This document shows positions 34,900 to 46,845 of a DNA stretch of 64,000 nucleotides, piece by piece. Source of the DNA: Vitellaria paradoxa (lineage: Eukaryota; Streptophyta; Magnoliopsida; Ericales; Sapotaceae); the NCBI GenBank assembly GCA_019916065.1, contig CM034241.1, positions 23,265,541 to 23,329,540 of the forward strand. The letters run 5' to 3'. The translations under genes and the position numbers were made by a program. Each line of letters opens with the position of its first letter. Positions within the stretch are counted from its first letter, which is position 1. A model generated the notes under the pieces. The model made no database searches. It was not told the DNA's origin and was given only the letters and a program-made list of their open reading frames with translations.

Positions 34900-37110
34900 A
34901 CACTCTGAATAACACTGAAAGAGCTGGTTCAGCCAATTCTGACAAGTCTGATTCTAATGGTTATGTGTTTGCTAGGCGCAGATGGTCTAGTGACTCCAAT
35001 ATTAGTAGGCCTCAGGTGGTGGATGAAGATAATGGGCACATCATTGATGCTTTTAAGCTTGGTGTTGGATCCGTGCACCCAATATAGCCATTCCTAATGA
35101 TGGGGATTCAAGGTTTGAAGCGAAGGACATTAGGTCCACCAATACCCTAGAAAAGATCTCAAACTTAATCCCTAGCTTCCAATTCCCCTCAAATCTAATC
35201 TATAGAGTCATTGGGAACAATTACTCTACCAATTTCCTGAAGAAAAGGGAAATTGCAGTTATACGAGGCTGCCTTAGTTGGGGTTCTTCAATTCCACTTA
35301 CCTAGGTATGTTTAGGAGGTGCTAAGTCGACTCAATCTGGTTCCTGGGCAAATCCCACTAAATAGCTGGTGAATACTATTAGGTTATGCAATGTTCTAGA
35401 GGGTCGCCGCAGGACAGAACCTATCAACAACAGAATTTTTGCACTTCTACAAGGTTTTTGAGAAAGGCTCAGGCTGGTGGTACTTTTTAGCAAAAAAGCC
35501 AAAATTTAACTTTGTCACCCATATGCCTACTTCGCACAAAGGCTGGAAGGAGAAGTGTTTTTTCATTCATGGGAGCGAATGAGAATTTAAATCTTGGGGA
35601 CTGAGGAGGATAGGAAGATCCGCATCTCTTGGGAATGGGGTCAGCCATCAATAAAGGGTATGCCAAAAGTCTTCAATTAAGCTCCACTTAACTATCCTTT
35701 GCTTTTTGGGTTCTAACCTGACTTTTTGGCTTGATTAGCTCAAAAGCAACTTGCACTAACACGAGAGCAAAAAAGCCTCCTTCAGCTCACAAAAAAACAT
35801 AAAGTGTGCGAAGCTCACTTTTTGGTGATAATTGAAAATCTAGCTCTTTACTTACTCAACCCTGACCCAACCAAAGAGGCCTTGGTGGGTGAACGTGAGC
35901 AAAGTGAGTCCATAAGTCATATTTTATTACTGTTTATTCTCCAATTGTTCTTATCAAGTCTTCTCTTCCTTCTTTCTATAGGTAACATGATTTTCGAGGA
36001 ATGTTGGCTGATCAGTAGAACAAGCCAAGCGATTCTAAGAACAAACCAAGGAGGCCCTGGAGCAGATCGACTGAATTGATCAAGAGGAAATGTTTGATCT
36101 AAGCTACTTAGATAGGGTTAGCAAAAAAAACCATCTCCCAAAAGGCATCTGGACAACATGCCTCAAAGAAGGTATGGATGGCAAAGTCTCGCACACCGCT
36201 TCCCAGTTGATAAAGAATGCTTCTGATCCTCCCCCTCCGAAGAAAGTCATCAACGTCTTTTCATCTCCCAGAAGGGAGGCTGCTACAGGGCTTGCTTAAG
36301 CAACTGGGGTGACTTCTCGTTTAATCATTTTGGCCAGCAGTAAATTAGCTTGGCAGAAGATGCTGTTTATAGTTACAGATGCTGAGATACAATCCTTGAG
36401 AGACTATTTGATCACTGATCTTGTGTTTAACATGAACAATAAACTTTTCAGGGTATGTATTCATTTTATTTTACTATTTTCCCTATTCTCTTATTTAGAC
36501 TGAACCTGATTTAGTTATATTTCTCATACTGTGGTCAAGGTTTGTGCTGTATACACCACTAGGTTGGCCAATACCGAAAAAGCTCTACTGGACCAGAGAA
36601 AGAAGAACGAGAAGGTTCTGTCCCAATTGGCAGCAACTAAAGAAGACTTTGCCATCACTAAGATGGAAAAGGTAGAAATTTTGTAGCACAAAATTGAAAT
36701 TACCAAGGAGAACAAATCCTTAAGGGTTGAACATCCTAGCCTTCAGAAAGATCTAGCGGCTAAGAAAACCCTCTAAGAAGCTACTGAGAGGAAAATCACT
36801 GAACTCACCAAAGAGTTGCATGACATGGGAGAAGGGCTCTGGCTGAATTCAAGTTTATTGATGATTATCAAGCCTTACTCCTTCCTGTCTTCATGCAGGG
36901 ATTCGATCATGCAAAGGCGAAATTCTCCGCTCTTTCCCTAGCTTGGACATTTCTAGAGTTAAACCTGGTAGAGTCGAGGAGCAAGCGGAAGGAGATGAAG
37001 AACAAGAGGAGAATCAAGTGGAAGGAGAGGAAGGTACCCAAGATGCCGAGCACGTTGAAGAGACTGTGGAGCATGTTGATGGAACTACCAACATTTGATT
37101 GTTCTACCTC
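34900..37110 (+). pseudogene. Antisense extra ORF of the gypsy element (Transposase_28-like)
   Basis: Broken plus-strand frames. Near 35256-35400 they read EAALVGVLQFHLPRYV, then LVPGQIPLNSW, then ILLGYAMF. Near 35430-35570 come FLHFYKVFEKGSGWWYF and HKGWKEKCFFIHG. This spacing (HPF-type start, P-(x)-QLxPNSW, GWWYF, S-KGWK-FFF) is that of Pfam PF04195, 'putative gypsy type transposon'. Downstream (36540-36860) is a coiled-coil-like segment rich in E, K and L. Many stops. Function of this family is not established. It runs opposite to pol. Confidence 0.7.
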
Positions 37111-37161
37111 GCCATGGCTTTTCCTCCATTTTGAAAAGTAAACTTTATGTAATGTAATCTT

Positions 37162-39178
37162 TGTCACACACCTTAGTTGTCTGGGACAGATGGCGTGGGA
37201 ATATGAGAACTAATTAAAATAAACAAAAACATATTCCAAGGTTAAGTCATAATTTAATAATAACAATCAGAGCAGTTAATATCGTCTCCCATTCTTATAT
37301 AGAATAATAAAAACAACATCATAATAATAATATCTAAAGTCCCACACTAAGGACACAATCTAAGGCTTACACAGCCATAATAACACAATCATAATACGAT
37401 CTCAATATGTAAATAGGTCTGGACCCACACCCCAAGTCTCACAAATAGAAATACGATAGTCCAATATTAAAATTAAATAACACGATAGGATAATCCATTA
37501 ACCTCAACTCAACTCCGGGTGACTACTCTTTAACCTCACCAATTCACCTAAAATATGGATGGGATGAGCAAACCTACCCAATAGGTAGGATATGCTAGTG
37601 TGCATGAGTGAACAGTAATCAAACATGTAATATAACTCACAATAATCTCCAAAAAAATATAAGATAACAATGCAAGTGTAATAAAATACAATGGCTAATG
37701 CATCTCCTAATTTCCATCTACCCCTAACCTTATTCTGGGATGGGTAATACTAAGCAAAGTATGCTAGGTCACCAACTACACCATTTCACGTTCACGGTAA
37801 ATAATAATCTCAATATATATAATCACATGTGGATAATTGTGTTACACCCCCATCGGTGTAAGACTAAGGGGAACCGTGCTCCACCTTCTGGCCCTTCTAC
37901 TAGGGAATCATGTTACATCCTTAGTCAAACATCTATTTAGCTCAAGTAGGATTTAGCTGCAATCCAGAGAAAATCTCATAATTATATCTCATAATTAACA
38001 TCCCAACCCCAAATGACTAAGCTCTAGTCATATATATCGACTCGGGATCATTCGGTATTATCAAAATCAAGGATCCTATCCATATACACGACACGTGCCT
38101 TAGCACATCAAAATATCAACTTGTCACTCTTGGCCAATCAACAATCATAACATCAAACCGGATGATACAACCCCAGTTCTATGCATATAATATGCTTAAC
38201 CATGTAAATGAATATAATCTCAATTTAAGAATGCATTCCCATTAGGCTTGATGATGATTTAGGATTCATATAATATTTTAAAAATCAATCATGAATGGGT
38301 TCAGACACAAAATAGGTGTTTAAAAATCAAAACTTAACATTTTCAAAAATTCTACCAAATGCCTTCCATACACCCTCACCAAATACCAACATCCGGCTTT
38401 ACTGCTAAGGGGCATCCCGATGCTAAATCTACCGTCTGGATGCTAGCACCCAATACCTGATTTTTAGGTTCGTTTTCAACAAAATCCAACTCCAAAACAC
38501 CCCTAAATCACTCATCGAAGCCCTAAACTCAACAATCAATCGTATATAAACATTTAATAACACATTTCTACAACATTAGATTCAAGAATAACTTAAAGGA
38601 ATGTAAATTTTCAACATGAATATGCACATATATACATATCTATATGTGCATGTATATATATGAACTCAAATCCTTCAATCCCTAACCAAATCAAGCCTAT
38701 TACATGTTAAAATTATGTTAATAACACATAGAACATACATATACGTCTCACCTACCTCAAATCTGAAGGAAAGATGAAGAAATCTCAAAGCTTCAAAACC
38801 TCTCTCCTTCGTATCTCTTACCTCGGGCAGAATCATCATGATCTGACACTACCATGATGATCATGGTGCCAAAAACCCCAAGGATCTGCTATCTTCTTTC
38901 TTTGGAATACACTTTTTCTCTTTAGTCTCTTTCTTTTCTTTCTTTTTTCTCTCTTAGGTTTTGGAAGCCACCCTAGAAAAAGAAAGAAAATAAAAATGAA
39001 AGAAAGAGAGGAAATAGAAAAAAAAATGGCTAGGCCTTTAGCCCAGTTATCCAACTCAATACCACTTTAGGTCAAACTCTACCCAAGAAAATAAAATAAA
39101 TTGATCCAATCTCAGTCAAAATATTCTATTGGCCCAAAATAACATATAAATGGACAAAAACAAATACTGGGTATTACA
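37162..39178. mobile_element. Solo LTR, 2017 bp, 5-bp TSD (ATCTT)
   Basis: Starts TGTCACACACC and ends GGTATTACA, so the outermost bases TGT...ACA are inverted. Flanked by ATCTT at 37157-37161 and 39179-39183. No coding remnants inside. It reads like an LTR of a chromovirus-type (Tekay/Del-like) gypsy element. One LTR with a perfect TSD means the internal part was lost by LTR-LTR recombination. Inserted between the Transposase_28 ORF and the 107-bp repeats of the older gypsy element. Confidence 0.88.
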
Positions 39179-39401
39179 ATCTTGAAGTTACACTAATGTG
39201 ATCATGAATGAATGGCCTTATATTTTACATGACCAATACATTTTTATCTCGATGATTATTTGAGTGTTTGTCAAATTTCGTGCATTTACAAGAAGAGAAT
39301 CATATTACTTGTAAAATTACTTGTTCCATAAAGGCCCAGTAACGTAGCACTTGCTTTAGTTGGTCATGTTATCCGGGTAGCATTACTTTAGCCTTCTTCT
39401 G

Positions 39402-39935
39402 TGTAGGGCCATGTAAAATATCCTCATGCTACTTAGTCACGTAAATCGAGTATGATCTCTATTTTGCTCGGTCTTCTAAACCAAATAGGATTTCTTTGCC
39501 ATTTTCATGCAATGGCTACGTGATCCATCTTCACACTGTTCAATTACGTGAACCGAGTAGGATCTTTACTCTACTTGGTCTCGTGAATTGAGTAGGATCT
39601 CTTTGCCATTTTTAGGCAATGGCCACATGAGTCATCTTCATGCTACTCAGTCACATGAATCAAGTAGGATATCTTCTCTGCTCAGTCTCGTGAACTAAGT
39701 AGGATTTCTCTGTCATTTTTAGGTAATGGTCACATGAGCCATCTTTGCATTGCTCGATCACATGAACAGAGTATGATCTCCACTTTGCTCGGTCTCGTGA
39801 ATTGAGTAGGATTTCTTTGTCATTTTTAGGTAATGGCCACATTAGCCATCTTCCCTCTACTTAGTCATATGAACCAAGGAGGATCTCTACTTTGTTTGGT
39901 CTTGAGAAACAAGTATGATTTCTTTAGGCAATGAC
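39402..39935. repeat. 107-bp tandem repeat array in the gypsy 3' region
   Basis: About five units. The central three (39517-39623, 39624-39730, 39731-39837) are each exactly 107 bp; outer ones at 39402-39516 and 39838-39935 are more diverged. Each contains two 'gag/aagtaggat' phrases, a 'ctcggtct(c)gtgaa' phrase and ends 'catttttaggcaatggc'. Such arrays between pol and the 3' LTR are known in Tat/Ogre-type elements. Confidence 0.85.
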
Positions 39936-40029
39936 CACGAGAGCCATGTGGTACGATTTTGCCTGCATCCATCACACAATACAAAAATTGATAGAGAAGA
40001 CAAGTTTTATTAATAACTCGTTTGTGGAA

Positions 40030-42645
40030 ATTACACTTTTTCTTATTTCAAACGTAATACTTCCTCAAGTGTTCTGGATGCCATGGGTAAGGTAGTTCCT
40101 TCCCATTAAAGACCTTTAGCTTGTAGGTTTTCTTCTTTATGGAGCTGATAATTTCGTATGGACCTTCCTAATTTGGGCCTAGCTTACCTTCCTTGGCATC
40201 CTTCTGGATTGGTTAACTCTCTTTAACACTAGATCTCCCAAACTGAATTCCCTCAGTCGTGCTCTAGAGTTGTGATATTGGCGCATCCTTTGCTAATGAA
40301 TGAGATGCCATTCTGATCGCTACTTGTAATCTTTTTTCCTCCAACAGGTTCATCTTTAAGCTAATGGCTTCATCATTTTCCTGTGGATTGAAGTTTTGTA
40401 TCCTTAGGCTATGGAGACCAATTTCTACCAGATTATCGCTTCCATCCCAAATGCGAGGGAAAAAGGAGTATGACCAATTGCAACCCTTTCAATTGTCCTG
40501 TAGGCCCATAAAACGTTTGGGAGCTCTTTTGCCCATATCCTTTTACTTTGTCTAACTTAATCTAGATGATCTTGAAAAATGCTCTATTGGTGACCTCCAC
40601 TTCCCTATTGGTTTATGGGTACTCTAGTGATGAGTAGTGATGGCTAATGCCCAGTTTTTCACATAACCTATTGAACTGTTTCTCCTCAAACGAACCGTTG
40701 TTTGTAATTATCACTCTCGAGATCCTAAATCGGTAAACGATCCCTTACCACAGAAATTTCTTCATGTTCTACTCTGTAACATTTGGCAAAGCTTCTGCTT
40801 TCACCCATTTTGTGAAGTAGTTGATAGCGACCACCGTGAACTTTCTTTGTCCTTTCCCTACAGGGAATGTCCCTACAATGTCGATCCTCTATTGAGCGAA
40901 TGGTCATAGACTTTGGATTTGTGTCATCTCCTGAGTCGGTTGTCTTGGAATATTAGCGAACCTCTGGCATTTACTGTTGGTTTTTATAGAATAGGGTTGA
41001 GAAAAATACCTCGAATAGATGGATGAACTCTTTAATATTTTTCTGATGCACAGCGGAAGCATCTTCTTTCAGCAATTCAGCCTTCCAAACTATTCTCAAT
41101 TCTCTCTCTAGATGGATGTGTGTGGTCACTCTTATTCAAATCACCTGGCTCATTAATATATAAAAGATATTTATAGAGAGAGATACAGAGTTTGTATCAG
41201 AGAAGATATCTAACTCTAGAGATTATCTCTTATCCACTCTCACATATATATTATCTATATATATTATCGTAATATATATTTAGAAGATATGGTATCTTGA
41301 GAAAATCTCCCAACCATATCATCTTATCTAAATATATATAATTTATTTATAATTTATTTCATAAATAAATTATAAATAATTAGCCAACCGGACCTAGCCC
41401 ATCAAGATAAAATTGAGCTAGCTTAGGAATTGAAGGCCATGGATTCCTAGCTCCAACTTAAAAGATATTTAGGCCTTGTCATCTCATAACAACTCATTAT
41501 CTTTTAAATTAACCCAGGGTTATTCCACTAAAAGCCCTGATCTGTATTTTAGTAGTCTATGTTGAAATTCATTTAATTAAAACAACTTTTAATAAAATGA
41601 ATTTTGGTTTTTGACCAATAATATCCACTTAATTAACCCTCCATTACAAGCTCGTAATTAAGCTAAGCTAAATGTCGAGCCCCTTAATTACATGTTTAAC
41701 CCTTAAGTCTCTATTTATCTATATTTTGATCATTCTCAATATTTTCATATTTGTAAACAATTTACAAATAAATATTATTATTCAATAAAAAATTTATTGA
41801 ATAAACTGCGGCCACAGATTTAATGATCAAAAAGATAAATAGCTTAGGTGAGCGTATCAAAATGGATTCCATCTTGTAAGTATATGTTCCCATAATTCAT
41901 GAAATTAAATCTCTAAGTTATTGAGGTTTTGACCATTAATAAGATCTCATTTCGTGATAACTCAAATAGATTTAATTCATAAATGTGAGTCCATTACAAA
42001 CTCAGGATTAAGGTTTATTAAGTTTATTAAAGCTTAAGTAAATTATGATTAATGACATTTATTAATCAAATCATAATTTACAACAGTCATTTCAATATGT
42101 ATATCACATATACATACTAACTTTGCTACTCAAAGTCACCACTTTAGTGATCAAGATAAATCACCCAATTAAGAAGTAGAAAAGTTACAGCTTTAACATA
42201 ATGAAATGTCTGTTTCATTAATAACTGTGAATTTACTTTAATTTATAAAACTTGTGATTTAAATCTTTCTGTATTGGCATCTTATGCCAAATACTTAAAT
42301 CACATACTTTATAAATAAGGGACAATAATGTGTGCTTAAATAAATAAATGTTTTATTATATCTAGAAAAATAAACTAAAATAAAATGCCATTACATAAAA
42401 CATGCTTTCAAGGGCACCAAAGAAATATAAATCTAACATTTACCACATCTCTTCACTAGTTCTTGAGCATCTTTCTTTACTATAGGCAAATAATACCCAG
42501 GTCTTAGTACTTTCTTGGCCAAGGTTCTTGCTCCAGAATGATTGTCACACACTCCTTCATGGATCTCCCTTATGACATAATCGGCCTCTTCCTCATTGAT
42601 ACATCTGAGCAACAAGGAAGTGCGCTTTTTGGTAAAGGATTTCAT
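40030..42645 (-). pseudogene. Gypsy integrase remnant, split by a solo LTR
   Basis: N-terminal zinc module at 42645-42444: IHEGVCDNHSGARTLAKK, then GYYLPIVKKDAQELVKRCGK. It is interrupted in the codon of the last Cys by the insert at 40975-42438. It resumes with QRFANIPRQP, DIVGTFPVGKG, YFTKWVKAEAL and then the core with several stops. The C-terminal end is GPYEI, LNGKELPYPWHPEHLRKYY-like, near 40030-40130. The enzyme joins element cDNA into the genome. No chromodomain is seen at the end, which fits Tat-type (non-chromovirus). Confidence 0.82.
40975..42438. mobile_element. Solo LTR, 1464 bp, 5-bp TSD (TTTAC)
   Basis: Starts TGTTGGTTTTTATAG and ends AAATCTAACA. Flanked by TTTAC at 40970-40974 and 42439-42443. 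TGTTGG...CTAACA ends are typical of plant copia LTRs. No gag or pol inside; strongly AT-rich. Removing it with one TSD copy rejoins the integrase frame across its zinc-binding Cys codon, which confirms the boundaries. Confidence 0.88.
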
Positions 42646-42849
42646 TCATCAAAAGATACTTGCTAGCCCTGTATTAAATTTTTCTTCCTTTATTTTTTTA
42701 TCTTCAGACAGTATTCCCCTTTCCACACACTTTTTAATCGATTTGCCTAGGAAGCATCATTCTCGATCTGATTTACTTCTGGTGTTTGGATGCTTAGGGA
42801 ATCCATTATTTTAATTGGCATTTCTTGGTTCGTTTCTCTGGAGGACGCG

Positions 42850-43560
42850 ATTCTTGTTAGTTTGTCTGTTTCTTTATTCTATACCCGTAGTACCCTTTTA
42901 TGGTTAGAATTTGGAGAATTTCTCAATCAAGCTCTTTGCCATTCGGTAGTATTCGACCATATTTTCTCCTCTTGCCTCATAATCCCCATGTACTTGCTTG
43001 ACCACAAGTTGTGAATCAACCTGCATAGCTATCTGTTCTGCTCCCATTTACCAAGCAATCTAGAGACCAGCAATTAGGGCCTCATACTTAGCTTTATTAT
43101 TTGATGCGAGAAATCTACTCTATTTTATATTCTTCTAAAGAAATGAGGACTATTCCTACCCTACTAAATTCCTGTGCAGCTGACCTTATCGACGTTGAGG
43201 ATCCACAACTGGTCAGGTTCATCATCTTAGGTTGGTTGTTTGGTAGGTAGCGAATTCAACAATGAAATCTATAGCAACTTGCCCTTTTTATTGTTGTTCG
43301 GGGCTAATATTGAATGTCAAATTGGCTTAATTCGACTGACTATTTTACAAGTCTCCCTAATGTCTCCAGCTTGTGCAAAGCATTCTTTAAGGGCTAATTA
43401 GTTAGCACCATAATTGTGTGCGTGCCCGAAAATAAGCTCTGAGTCTTTGAGCCGCTATCACCAGAGCGAGGGCCATAAGTTCTGTCTTAGGATACCACTC
43501 TTTCGCCCCTCTGAGGGCTTTACTTGTGTAGTAGACAGGCCTTTACACCCCATTTTTTTC
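42850..43560 (-). pseudogene. Gypsy RNase H remnant
   Basis: Minus-strand frames around 43000-42880 give QLVVKQVHGDYEARGENMVEY-like sequence, the RNase H C-terminal region of Tat/Athila-type pol. Between 43560 and 43020 are further weak matches with stops. Sits between RT and integrase, as expected. Confidence 0.6.
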
Positions 43561-43789
43561 TCGGACAAGGGCTAAACTTATTACTGTGGGAGAGACTAAG
43601 AGGTATAAGTACAATTCTTCCCTTAGTTTTGTTCGATTGAGTAATAGGACCAAACCCACGTATTGTTTTAATTGCAAGAATGCTTCTTCACATTCCTCTG
43701 TCCACTCAAATGCCCTTATCAGGATCTTAAAGAAAGGGTAGCACTTATCTATAAATTAAGATATGAAATGGTTTAGTGCTGTGACTTTA

Positions 43790-44460
43790 CCCATAAGCCT
43801 CTGGACATCCTTTGTCGTTCTCAAGGGTTACATCTCCATGATCACTTTAACTCCTTTCCAAATTGGCCTCAATCTGATTGGAGACCATGAACCTAAAGAA
43901 CTTTCCAGATGCAATGCCAAAGGCACATTTGGTCAGGTTTAGCCTCATTTTATATCTATGCAACATGCCAAAAGTTCCTTGGAGGTCTACGATATGAAAG
44001 CTTGCTTGCTTGCTCTTAACTAACATGTCATCCACATATACTTCCATGTTTCTCCCAATCTATGACTTGAACATCTTGTTGACAAGCCTTTGATAAGTTG
44101 TTCCTGTGTTTTTCAAGATAAACAGCATAACGTTGTAGCAATATAGTCATTTGTCCATGAGGAATGCTGTGTGCTCTCGATCAAGTTTAGCCATCTTGAT
44201 CTGCTTGTATTCGGAGAAAGTGTCCATAAAGGACAACAACTCGTGCGATGCTGTAGAGTCCACTAGCTAATCAATCGTAAGTAAGGGAAAGTTGTCTTTC
44301 GAGCATGCTTTATTAAGGTCGGTAAAATCAATGCACACCCTCCATTTACCATTCAATTTCTTCACCATGGCCACATTTGGTAGCCAGCTGGGATAATGGA
44401 TCTCCTGAATAAATTATGCTTTAAATAGTTTGTCCACTTTTTGTGCTATAGTTTTGTTAT
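43790..44460 (-). pseudogene. Gypsy reverse transcriptase remnant
   Basis: On the minus strand from 44460 come the block around YPSWLPNVAMVKKLNGKWR, VCIDFTDLNKAC, and the catalytic MEVYVDDMLVKS in the open piece 44047-43847. The YVDD codons are at 44027-44038. RYKMRLNLTKCAFG follows. At least four stops occur, so it is dead. Confidence 0.85.
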
Positions 44461-44696
44461 GCTCAGGCGCAGGGATTCTTCTTTTCTATTTTACTAGTCT
44501 TGCCCCTAGTAAAATATTTAAGCAATGTGCTGTGACATTAGTGTCGATGCCTGGCCTATCCTCGTGAGACTAGGCAAAAACATCCACATTATTGACTAAA
44601 AAGCTTTGCAATTCTTCTTTCAATTGTTCAGGCGTGCTCGAGCCAAGCTTGACAACTCTATTTTGATCAAGGGTGCTGGCCGAGACATCTTCTAAC

Positions 44697-45436
44697 TCAT
44701 CCCCCAGCTCCCTCTCTTTTCACTTTTTCATCATCTCTTACTCCAAGCTCTTCCACTATCAAAGCCTCTCTACTCGAGCTTCCCATCATCGAGGACATGT
44801 AACATTCCCTGGCGGTCTTTTGATTGCCGTTTGCATAACCCACACCTTGATCAGTCGAGAACTTAACCCTTAAATGGTAAGTGGATATGACCGCCCTAAA
44901 CTGATTTAGTGCTGCTCTCCCAAGAATGGCATTGTACGTAGATGGGTAATCAATCACCAAAAAATTAATCATCCTTATTGCTTGGTGTGGCGCCTCTATC
45001 AATGTCACGGGCAGAACATTAGTGCCAAGGGGGGTAACTCAATCTCTAGTGAAGCCAACAAGGGGGAAGAAACTAGTTACAACTTCTCCTTCTCGATTTC
45101 TATTTTTTTTTTTTTTTTTGCAAATGCCTCCCAGTATAAGATATATGCCGAGCTATCAATATCGATCAATATTCTCCAAATTTTAAAATTTGTGATTATT
45201 GATAAAATTAATAGGGGGTCATTATGTGGTTAACGTACCTCTTCAGCTTATTCTTTAGTGAAAGTGATCACACAAGACTTCTTACTCAGTCGATTAGTCG
45301 TCATCACTTCTCTATTCCTGCTAACCTCTCTAGCATATTTCTTTCTTCCTGTTAAGTATTCGCCTCTTGCTACAAACACTCTAGCAATTACTCTTATCTC
45401 ACGCGATTGGTTGCTGGTTTGGTCTAACTTAGTCAA
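44697..45436 (-). pseudogene. Gypsy gag C-terminus / aspartic protease remnant
   Basis: 45436-45248 ends ...LSKKSCVITFTKE. It is followed, after a stop and frame change, by PHNDPLLI and LIDIDSSAYILY, the decayed protease active-site region (normally DxGSSADIL). The open piece 45008-44697 has FLVIDYPSTYNAILGRAALN, the conserved post-catalytic block of plant gypsy proteases. Gag proper is not found upstream. Confidence 0.78.
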
Positions 45437-45540
45437 GATTCCTATGATTGGGGCTTCCTCGCTTAGAGCTCATTCGTTTGGGATGCTTGTTGTTCCCTCG
45501 GTCGGCTACAAACCAGCTGAGCCTTCCCTATCAAATAAGT

Positions 45541-45959
45541 ACTTCTACTTGCCTCTTTAAGTTATAGCACATTCCTCGAAACTAAATAACTTTTTCTATA
45601 AAAAAATAAATCATTAAATAAAATAAATAACTCTAAATTTTGAAATAAAACTCTGGAACAATATTTTAATTTGAAGTCCGAATTTTCCAAACAATGACAT
45701 ATATTTTAGTGCTTACTTACCTTAAATAATAAATAATTAAAGGGAAATTGAGATGTAGAAAGATTACTTAGAATTTGAGATGTTGGGTCATTGGGTCAAT
45801 GAGATCTTTCACAAATTATGTGGAAGTCACACCGTGGGTGTTTGGGGGATTATGGTAGCCAAGTTGTGAGACCAGTGGGGATAAATTATATATAAGGGTA
45901 ATTTTATTTATTCAAAACTTAAAGGGGATATAAGAGAAATTTTGATTTAAGTAAGGGAA
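45541..45959. other. Unassigned spacer between gypsy pol and the exon copy
   Basis: AT-rich, no frame. It could be the missing gypsy 5' side or leftover duplicate DNA; I see no match that decides. Confidence 0.35.
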
Positions 45960-46845
45960 GCTGCCGTATTGGACTCGCATGGGTTTACCACTGACTACAA
46001 TTGGGGGTGTGCATGATTCAGTTGGGGTTCATACTTAACCCAAAATTGAATCAATTTTTTTTATTCTTAAAATTTGAACTTAAAACCGAACTGATTTTAA
46101 ATTAGAAATGAACCAAAGTGAACCGCAAATACCAAGTTGGTTTAGTTGAATTGGCTCCATTTCAGGTCAGGTATATTTATTACAAATTTATCACTTAAAA
46201 AAGTACATGGAAAAAACAAATTTTGTAATAAAAAAAAGTATCAAGACAAATCACTTAAAAAAAAGAAAATTAACTAAAATTTAGTACAACTCATAATAAA
46301 ATACAATCCTATAATATCTCTAATATTATTTACTTGTATAATACTACATTATATTTATATATTATATTTTTGGGTTGGTTCGTTTTGAGTTATTTTTCGT
46401 TGGGGTATGGTTTGGATTAGGAGGTACTCAACTCGAAACCAAACTGAAAAATATCAGTTTGTTGATTTTTTAACCTAGAACTGAATCGAAAATGATATAG
46501 ACTTGAATCAACCCAAACAAAATGATCAGATTGGTTTGGTTTTTGGGTTATTCAGGTTTTTTGTGCACCCCTAACTACAATGAAGTTTTAGCTGAGAAAG
46601 TCAATTTGAACTTGAGCGAGTGTGGTTTGAGCAATTCGGAGATTGTGTGCTTGCTCGAAGAGAGCAATTTTTTGCTTTCAAAGTTGGTTGATCAGATTTA
46701 TTACATGATAAAGGCAAGAGAGGGCTTTGCTACCGTTATTACTTCCATAAAGAACTCCGTTCCTTCCATTGGGTAGAGATCATTACACGGAGTGCCTAAT
46801 GCAAACGCGGATGTATTAAAGTATGAAACAAAGCCAGAGGCTTGC
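45960..46845 (+). pseudogene. FAS1 exon-1 pseudogene fragment, interrupted by a hAT element
   Basis: From 46582 the frame gives [44 protein letters not shown] and, after TAG at 46774, RSLHGVPNANADVL. It matches FAS1 residues about 66-152 at 52222-52475, mostly codon by codon. The few bases before the hAT insert (45970-45993) still resemble the exon. A stop replaces the conserved Gln of IGQRS, and similarity ends before the exon-1 donor. The first ~65 codons and the start are missing. It follows the duplicated promoter (31050-33865) in the right order, so both are parts of one duplicate split by the gypsy element. Confidence 0.88.
46002..46573. mobile_element. 572-bp hAT-type element in the FAS1 exon-1 copy
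   Basis: ACTACAAT occurs at 45994-46001 and 46574-46581 (8-bp TSD). The ends are TGGGGGTGTGCA and, inverted, TAGGGGTGCACA. Interior is AT-rich with 'ggttcggttt/aaccgaac' phrases and no coding. Without it 'tgactacaatgaagtttt' reads on, matching FAS1 exon 1 'gtactacaaagaagtttt'. Confidence 0.85.

Larger units (their letters stand above)
33870..45540 (-). mobile_element. Decayed Tat-lineage Ty3/gypsy element with nested insertions
   Basis: On the minus strand from 45.5 kb down are protease, reverse transcriptase, RNase H and integrase remnants. Then come 107-bp tandem repeats (39.4-39.9 kb) and, on the opposite strand, a Transposase_28-like ORF (34.9-37.1 kb). Pol followed by tandem repeats and an antisense extra ORF is the arrangement described for plant Tat-lineage gypsy elements. 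Gag and clear LTRs are not seen, so both outer limits are estimates. Solo LTRs at 37162-39178 and 40975-42438 are nested inside. Confidence 0.7.

Noticed and set aside
39402..39935. Regularly spaced repeats considered as a CRISPR-like array
   Set aside because: Contiguous 107-bp tandem units without unique spacers, in a plant retroelement.
45258..45560. 100-codon plus-strand open frame
   Set aside because: Antisense of the gypsy gag-protease remnant.
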